From: Dreissena polymorpha
Taxonomy: Eukaryota; Mollusca; Bivalvia; Myida; Dreissenidae
Direction of reading: 5' to 3'
DNA: 64,000 nt
NCBI RefSeq assembly: GCF_020536995.1
Contig: NC_068364.1
Span: 48,384,374 to 48,448,373 of the forward strand
Shown: positions 57,736 through 64,000 of the stretch, piece by piece
Layout: each line of letters opens with the position of its first letter
How positions within the stretch are numbered: position 1 is the first letter of the stretch
Notes under the pieces: generated by a model
Told to the model about the DNA's origin: nothing
What the model saw: the letters and a program-made list of their open reading frames with translations, nothing else
Database searches by the model: none
Program-made: the position numbers and the translations under genes

Positions 57736-58475
57736 CACATGTAAAGAACACAATTTTTCTTACAAAATGTTCAGTTTTTTGTTTGATTATCGATATGTGT
57801 TTTTCATTGTCTTCTTTATTACCTGTATTTAATAAACCATTGTAGTCAATGTCTCTAAGCCTCTTATAATTGACCTCGAGAGTAGTTTCCTCTTTAATTA
57901 TCAATACTATGAATGTGATAGTGTATCCAGATATGCCTCAGTGTTCTATTTACACATCAACATTTAATACTTTTTAATGGCCATACTCATTTTAAATGCA
58001 AATCACCTAAATAATTAAATGCCAGCATCATACACTCGAACCAACTTCAATGAGTTCTCAACTCCTGTCACATTTCTATGTGCATGCATTGAGTTCGATC
58101 CATTTTCTGACACCAGATGAATATAATACAAAATTTGTAAAAAAAAAATCAAACTTCAATGCATGGATCAAGTTCATATCACACTGAATAAAATACCTCA
58201 ATTGTATATCAATTTATTTGATAGGAAAAACTCGGCTGAGCTAAAATGTAGACGGTCTGCACAGGTTACTACATAAAGAAAGCACACAATATACAAAACA
58301 TGGTTGAACAATAATAAGATACTATTTTTTTTAATTTAAAACTTGTTGCTTTTTTATTGATTTCAAAATGTTAATTCATGCATTAGCATATGTCATGTTT
58401 GAAATGTATTTTAAGAAACCTAATCTAACAAAATATCAAGTGTGAAACAAAATGACTCAAAATAAAAATAAACAA
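57736..58475. other. Stretch without recognised gene
   Basis: Open frame at 57587-57904 on the minus strand has no family features. GTGCATGCATTGAGTTCGATCC and ATGCATGGATCAAGTTCATA suggest a weak internal repeat. Confidence 0.35.
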
Positions 58476-59033
58476 GGGCTGTTTGTAAAACATGCATGCC
58501 CCCCATATGGGCTGTCAGTTGTAGTTGCAGCCATTGTGTGATACGTTTTTTGTCACTGTGACCTTTGACCTAGTGACCTGAAAATCAATAGGGGTCATCT
58601 GCGAGTCGTGATCAATGAACCTATGAAGTTTCATGATCCTAGGCGTAAGCTTTCTTGAGTTATCATCCGGAAACTATTTTACTGTGTCGAGTCACCTTGA
58701 CCTAGTGACCTGAAAATCAATAGCGGTCATCTGCGAGTCATGATCAATGTACCTATTTAGTTTCATGATCCTAGGCTTAAGCGTTCTTGAGTTATCATCC
58801 GGAAACCATTTTTCTGTGCGAGTCACCGTAACCTTGACCTTTGACCTAGTGACCTAAAAATCAATAGGGGTCATCTGCCAGTCATGATCAATGTACCTAT
58901 GAAGTTTCATGATCCTAGGCGTAAGCGTTCTTGAGTTATAATCCGGAAACCATTCGGTGGACGGACACACCGACCGACCGACATGAGCGAACAACATACC
59001 TCCTCTTCTTCGAAGGGGGGCATAATAAAAAAA
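58476..59033 (+). repeat. Three-unit CAATAGGGGTCATCTGC repeat with nuclear-receptor-like half-sites
   Basis: Starts AACAAGGGCTGTTTGTAAAAC, ends CGAAGGGGGGCATAATAA. Units of about 125-130 bp start with GAGTCAC...TGACCT and contain ATGAAGTTTCATGATCCTAGG. The third unit has TGACCTTTGACCTAGTGACC. Confidence 0.8.
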
Positions 59034-59724
59034 TCAAAATGCAAACTTAAAATTCAATAAAAGCAAAAGATATAAAAAAATAAAAACAGGTAATACACTA
59101 TTGACTGTTTTTTATGAACGGTCTTTTCAAGCAAACGTTACCATTTTTGAACTCATCCAAAATATCCTTGAGACCAATCTTTTGACAAATTTCATTTAGA
59201 TTGGGCAATAAATGTGGCCTGTACGGCTGTAGAGTGTTAACAAGGCAAATGTAGACGCCGCACGACAGACAAAAGGCGATCACAAAAGCTCACCATGAGC
59301 ACATTGTGTTCAGGTGAGCTAAAAAGTGTAAAAATCAAACTATTAAGTTCAAACAAGAAAATAAAATAAGTATACAAGAAATGAATTTTGATATTCAATT
59401 AGTTTATTTACATAGCATTCTTAAGAAATATGTCATTGCTTCTTTTATTTATTTCATCTTACAATCCAGAGTACTCGTGGCATATCATTCAAATGACACC
59501 AAAGTAAGCATACACATGTAAAAACTGCTGTGCAAGTTTTAATAATAAACTAGCACATTTCACAAAAATTGGTATTTCAAAACAAAATGCATAGAACTGA
59601 AAAATCCAAATGATTAAGCATAACTCAAATGATTTTCATAAATATAAATGTTTCAAAAAAGGAGCCAGAACAAAAAATAATCAAAACTAAGAAAAGTTCT
59701 ATGTCTGATAAATGAAAAAGAATA
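59034..59724. other. AT-rich stretch between two repeat arrays
   Basis: A minus-strand frame at 59098-59283 (CLVNTLQPYRPHLLPNLNEI) ends in TCACAAAAGCTCACCATGAGC, a terminal word of another common bivalve repeat (AGGTGAGCTAAAAA at 59312). Probably repeat-derived; no gene called. Confidence 0.35.
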
Positions 59725-60424
59725 GCAACAAGGGCTGTTTGCAAAACATGCATGCCCCCCCCCATATGGGCTGTCAGTTGTAGTGGCAGCCATTGTGTGA
59801 GTACGTTTTTTGTCACTGTGACCTTGACCTTTGACATAGTGACCTGAAAATATATAGGGGTCATCTGTCAGTCATGATCAATGTACCTATTAAGTTTCCT
59901 GATCCTAGGCCTAATTATTCTTGAGTTATCATCAGGAAACCATTTTACTATTTCGAGTCACTGTGACCTTGACCTAGTGACCTGAAAATCAAAAGGGGTC
60001 ATCTGCCAGTCATTATCAATGTAGCTATGAAGTTTCATGATCAAAAGGCGTAAGCATTCTAGAGTTATCAGCTGGAAACCATTTTATTGTTTTGAGTCAC
60101 TGTGACCTTGACCTTTGACCTTGTGACCGGAAAATCTAAAGGGGTCATCTGCCAGTCGTGATCAATGTACCTATGAAGTTTCAAGATCCTAGGCGTAAGC
60201 ATTCTTGAGTTATCATCCGGAAACCGCTTTACTGTTTCGAGTCACTGACCTTTGACCTAGTGACCTGAAAATCAATAGGGGTTATTTGCCAGTCATGATC
60301 AATGTACCTATGAAGTTTCATGATCCTAGGCCTAAGCGTTCTTAAGTTATCATCCCGAAACCATCTGGTGGACGGACCGACATGTGCAAAACTATATACC
60401 CCTTCTTCTTCGAAGGGGGGCATA
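59725..60424 (+). repeat. Four-unit copy of the same repeat
   Basis: Starts AACAAGGGCTGTTTGCAAAAC and ends CGAAGGGGGGCATAAATA. Four units each with GTGACC, CAAxxGGGTxATxTGCCAGTC and ATCATCxGGAAAC. The number of units differs from 58476-59033 (four against three). Confidence 0.8.
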
Positions 60425-60483
60425 AATATGCAAAATTATTAGAACACTGGGCCTTCACCTGGTACGAAGCCTGTATACTGGGC

Positions 60484-62340
60484 TTAAGGACTAGCAAACT
60501 TCTCCCTTATTAATTTAACACAACATGCTGGGACAGTTATTCTGTCTCCACCAGTCGGTTTCCCATGCATTAAGATGGTAAATTGTCTGTATGCAGCATG
60601 TCTGAAAGATTTATTGACATCTTCTAGTGTCTCTGCATAAAAGGAAAACACATCTTGTCAATACTGCTGCTGACTGTAGAGGGTCATCCTATCCAGCACC
60701 GACAGTCATCTCCTACAAAGAAATTGTAATAGATTTTACTATAAACTTCTTGCAAATGTAACTCCAATCAGCAGTCAGTGAGACAGCACACTAGATTATA
60801 TGAGCCTTGTTCTGAGAAAACTGGACATAATGCATGTGCGTAAAGTGTCGTCCCAGATTAGCCTGTGCAGTCCACACAGGCTAATCAGGGGCAACACCTT
60901 CCGCTTTTATGACATTTTTCGTTAAAATGTCTCTTCTTAGCAAAAATCCCATTTAGGCGGAAAGTGTCGTCCCGGATTAGCCTGTACAAAGATATGAAGT
61001 ATAATTAGTGCAAATATTCTGCTGTGATCATTTATAAAAGTGTTATGTTGAAATAAACAAAAATCTAATCTAAGCACCCACATGTTTTAGTTCCAGGTGA
61101 ATCACTTAAAAGATGAGGTTAAATGTTAGAATGATAAGTATAAAACATAACTTACTAACTGCACTTATAATCAAATAAAAGCAAGTCTTACATCGTCAGA
61201 CGTGCTATGGCGTTCCAGTGTCCCCTTAGTTATTGTTGCTAATGTATCAACTTTCTGGATCTTTCTGGCAGGACGCTTTCCTTAACTCTTCTGTAGACTT
61301 GAATCCTGAGTGTAACAAATAATCACTGTATTATGTGAATTGGGAATAAGACATCAAACTGGGAATGGACATCATTTTGGTAATTTTCTCAAACAAAACT
61401 ATTTATTTCATGATCTACATATATTTTTGTAATATATTATCTATAATTTAAGCTTAATAATATATTTTTTCATGACTTTTTTATTAACAGTGATTGAATT
61501 TTTATCAATTAAAGTGTATTTTTAAACCGTGTCCATGCGCGGCATGGACACAGTTTCATTTCTTGAGGATTTTAGTTTTTAATTAATGAAAAATCCAGTT
61601 TTGAAGTAAAATCAATTTAAATGATGCTATTTTATATGCAAGTATATGTTTTAATTATAATTTGTAAAACTAGATAAATACAACATATAAAACTGCATAT
61701 TATGCACTTTTGATAAAAACACAATTTATTCCCAAATTGATGTCTTATTCCCAATTCACATACCGTAATACAGTGTTTAAATAAAACATCATGCATTTGA
61801 TAAAAACCAAGTAATGCAGAAAATCTAATAAATAATAGCAAAAAGAGTAACCCTAAAATGACAAAATCATGATGTCAATGTCATGACCTAATCACATGAG
61901 TTATAGTGCATTTCTTGATTTACTACATGTTATTTGCAACCACAGCCTACATCCACAGATTTCGGACCTAAATATTGTGAAGAAAAGCAAAAAGTCCTAC
62001 TATTCTAAGCCAAGGTCACTGTTCAACTCTCTGGCATTTACAATAATAGTTCTAACTTGTAAATCATAATGGGTTATAGTCAAACCTGCATTTATCAACA
62101 CAGAGCGGACAAGGGTGATATTATTATTTCTTCTTAGTTCGACTGGTCACAAATAGATATACATAATTCACTATACGCCTCCGGTTTACCAGGTGGGAGA
62201 ATTTATCGAATAACTGGCACATAATTAAAATGTGTACACACAAAAGCATTAAAATAAACTTACTGAATCTGTGTCCTGAGAATACAACAACATTCTTTTA
62301 GATGGCTGTCTCACGCGTTTATCTCTCCCTCTGTTTTGGC
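60484..62340 (-). CDS. P2X7-type C-terminal domain protein (three exons, partial)
   Basis: Exon 62264-62340 encodes QNRGRDKRVRQPSKRMLLYS and QDTDS; exon 61192-61305 follows in phase 0 with KRPARKIQKVDTLATITKG and TLERHSTSDD; the last exon 60484-60632 gives RHAAYRQFTILMHGKPTGG and VPACCVKLIREKFASP. The YRHxAYRQ...VVPxCCVxxIRxxFP pattern is that of the cytoplasmic zinc-binding C-terminal domain of P2X7 receptors, which in invertebrates occurs widely in stand-alone or transposon-like proteins, without a channel. The Cys-rich first half of that domain was not found; one or more exons lie between 60640 and 61190. Oddities: TAA in frame at 61282-61284, and the stop at 60484-60486 is followed in the same frame by AQYTGFVPGEGPVF, where the family normally continues. 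So this may be a pseudogene. Confidence 0.55.
60802..60988. repeat. Foldback element, truncated copy 6
   Basis: Starts GAGCCTTGTTCTGAGAAAA, with GTCGTCCCAGATTAGCCTG directly followed by its inverse CACACAGGCTAATCAGGGGC. The right end is lost after GATTAGCCTGTAC. It lies in an intron of the P2X7-type gene. Confidence 0.8.
61306..62263. other. Intron of the P2X7-type gene
   Basis: Contains an inverted pair: CACTGTATTATGTGAATTGGG near 61327 and CCCAATTCACATACCGTAATA near 61751, with CAAACTGGGAAT and CCCAAATTGATG also mirrored. So a diverged foldback element of about 430 bp is likely at about 61325-61775. Confidence 0.5.
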
Positions 62341-62720
62341 CTAAATAAAAAAACATAAAAAAATACACTGACGTATTTGTACTACTGTGGAAGAATCCAC
62401 TGGCTTCTATTAGCAAAATTTAAAAGTTAATGAAAAACGTAGCAAAATAAACCGTCTAATTTGTAAACCAGCGACATTTAGCGTCGAATTGCAAGGTAAA
62501 GACCAACAATCCGCTAACATTTTACGGCAGATAAACTCATCTTGTTGAATTAAATAAAATAATCGGAATCTTAATATATTATATTCTATTAAATCAAAAA
62601 ACCATATTTTCTTACTGGTTCGCTCATTGAGATATAGAATACTTTTATTTATTTCGTAGATTTATTAATATATTTACATATGCAACTTGCACTTTTTACG
62701 CCGGATGTTGTGATCCCTTT

Positions 62721-62803
62721 GCACATGCGCACTTGCATATTTTACGGGTCTTTCATATTTTACGCCACACCGGGATAATCACCGTCCCTAATGCGCATGT
62801 GCG
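62721..62803. promoter_or_regulatory. Two NRF1-like words in opposite order, possible promoter
   Basis: GCACATGCGCA at 62721-62731 and TGCGCATGTGCG at 62792-62803 both match the NRF1 core, about 70 bases apart, 380 bases upstream of the first recognised P2X7-type exon. Likely promoter of that gene, possibly with activity both ways. A small ATG exon (MSEP, then GTAAGA) lies near 62625 but its phase does not fit. Confidence 0.35.
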
Positions 62804-63289
62804 AAAGGTCGAAATGCACTGAATTGTTGATGGCTACATCGAACTAAATTTGTATTAATATAATCTGAATTGAAAATACTGATTTAAAATAAATATTTAT
62901 GCATCTCAACCTGCGTTATATTGCTGTTTGTATGGCATTTCAATTTTACACACAAGATAATATTACATAACGATGTTTATTCTTATTTAATTGTTTTAAG
63001 ATACCTATATATATATGTATATATAAACCAAACTTTAATAGTAGTTTGCGACCGGTACTGCATCCTTTTGTCCTCTGTTACCATTGCACGCTTTGCCTTC
63101 AAGTTACCTCACCCGGTAAGATTTACATAAACACACATAGTAAAACGCGAAAATAACACTAAATGAAACAAATCATGTTATTAAGTTCACAGCTTGTAAA
63201 TCACATTTATTTTAATTTAAATATATATTAGATCCAAACAATTTATACTCTAGGCTAGCTGCGTGCCTTAAAATGTTGCTGTTGTTCAC

Positions 63290-64000
63290 ATAAGCGTGGT
63301 TTGTATTGTTATCATCGGGGTGTATAGTCGATGCCCCGTGGTTTTTATTGTTATCACCGGGATGTATAATCGATGCCCCGTGGTTTTTATTGTTATCACC
63401 GGGGTGTATAATTGATGCCCCGTGGTTTTTATTGTTATCACCGGGTTGTTTTATCGATGCCCCGTGGTTTGTATTCTCATCACCGGGGTGTATAGTCGAT
63501 GCCCCGTGGTTTGTATTGTTATCACCGGGCCGTATAATCGAAGCCCCGTGGTTTGTTTTGTTATCACCTGGGTGTATAGTCGATGCCCCGTGGTTTTTAT
63601 TGTTATCACCGGGGTGTTTAATCGATGTCCCGTGGTGTGTATTGTTATCACTGTGGTGTATAATCGATGTCCATTGGTGTGTATTGTTATCACCTAGCCA
63701 TATAATCAATGTCCCGTGGTTTGTATTGCTATCACCGGGCCGTATAATCGAAGTCCCCTGGTTTGTTTTGTTATCACCTGGCCATATAATCGATGCCCCG
63801 TGGTTTGTATCGTTATCACCGGGACGAATAATCGATGCCCCATGGTTTTTATTGTTATCACCGGGATGTATAAACTATGCCCCGTGGTTTTTATTGTTAT
63901 CATTATGTCGTATAATCGATGCTCCGCGGTTTGTATTGATATCAGCGGGCCTTATAATCGATGACCCGTAGTTTGTATTGTTATCACCGGGCCGTAAAAT
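63290..64000. repeat. 42-bp minisatellite, ~17 copies, running off the window
   Basis: The unit is close to CGATGCCCCGTGGTTTTTAT followed by TGTTATCACCGGGGTGTATAAT. Copies vary mainly at TTTTTATT/TTTGTATT and in the GGGGTGT/GGGCCGT block. Because 42 is divisible by three, frames stay open on both strands, with 14-residue peptide repeats (for example LSPGCIIDAPWFLL and GDNNTNHGASIIHP). No start, splice signal or signal peptide supports coding. Confidence 0.9.

Noticed and set aside
6974-61284. Reassigned stop codons (alternative genetic code)
   Set aside because: TAA and TAG also end the well-supported frames here, and stops occur only in genes with other faults or multicopy families.
61325-61775. 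Exon in the intron of the P2X7-type gene
   Set aside because: The only structure is a diverged inverted pair; no open frame with matching phase and borders.
63306-63971. Long frames on both strands in the 42-bp repeat as genes
   Set aside because: Several frames are open at once because the unit is a multiple of three; there is no start context or splice signal.
63290-64000. CRISPR-like array
   Set aside because: Units are contiguous and similar throughout, without unique spacers, in animal DNA.

Overview
This is AT-rich animal nuclear DNA, most likely from a bivalve mollusc. The genes are split by many small introns with GT/AG borders. Introns and spacers are filled with repeats of a kind I associate, from memory, with bivalves and especially dreissenid mussels: foldback elements with the words AGATTAGCCTGTG and CACAGGCTAATC, tandem units built on TGACCTTGACC and ATGATCCTAGGC, and tRNA-like cores. 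I could run no database search, so the organism is an inference.

Layout. 0.3-16.8 kb: one long minus-strand gene. I could chain sixteen exons from an ATG at 16725 down to 2436, plus two tentative ones further left. It encodes a MULE-type DDE transposase-like region, a SWIM zinc finger and a C-terminal Ulp1-like (C48) cysteine protease. It carries one two-base offset in a CA repeat and one in-frame TAA. A MITE with 9-bp target duplications sits in its first intron. 17.5-22.4 kb: a short TIR element, then a plus-strand DDE transposase and a minus-strand I-PpoI-like His-Me finger endonuclease, lying between two near-identical direct repeats that both begin at TTAA. 22.7-28.3 kb: foldback repeats and three minus-strand exons of an RRM-like, glycine-rich protein. 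28.7-31.0 kb: a Ty3/gypsy reverse transcriptase fossil. 31.8-32.3 kb: a long GTA microsatellite. 33.6-38.5 kb: two inverted repeats of about 100 bp enclose a decayed minus-strand gene with a FEN/XPG-like nuclease C-terminus and, in its other half, a four-copy 165-bp tandem repeat. 38.7-39.5 kb: a CCGG-dense TIR element. 40.4-46.4 kb: an inverted pair of TTTCG-rich elements and three copies of a TIR element with a tRNA-like core. 48.2-53.4 kb: a young, broken LTR element with matching 756-bp LTRs. 55.1-57.2 kb: the last exons of a plus-strand transposase-like gene. 60.4-62.4 kb: minus-strand exons of a protein with a P2X7-type C-terminal domain. 63.3-64.0 kb: a 42-bp minisatellite running off the end.

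I see no housekeeping gene that I can name. Nearly all recognisable protein is transposase-derived or from lineage-expanded families. The three items most worth a second look are the transposase/His-Me endonuclease pair bounded by TTAA repeats, the intron-rich MULE-SWIM-Ulp1 gene, and the inverted-repeat-bounded FEN-like element. Splice sites were read by eye from GT/AG signals, phase continuity and family motifs; no transcript evidence was available.
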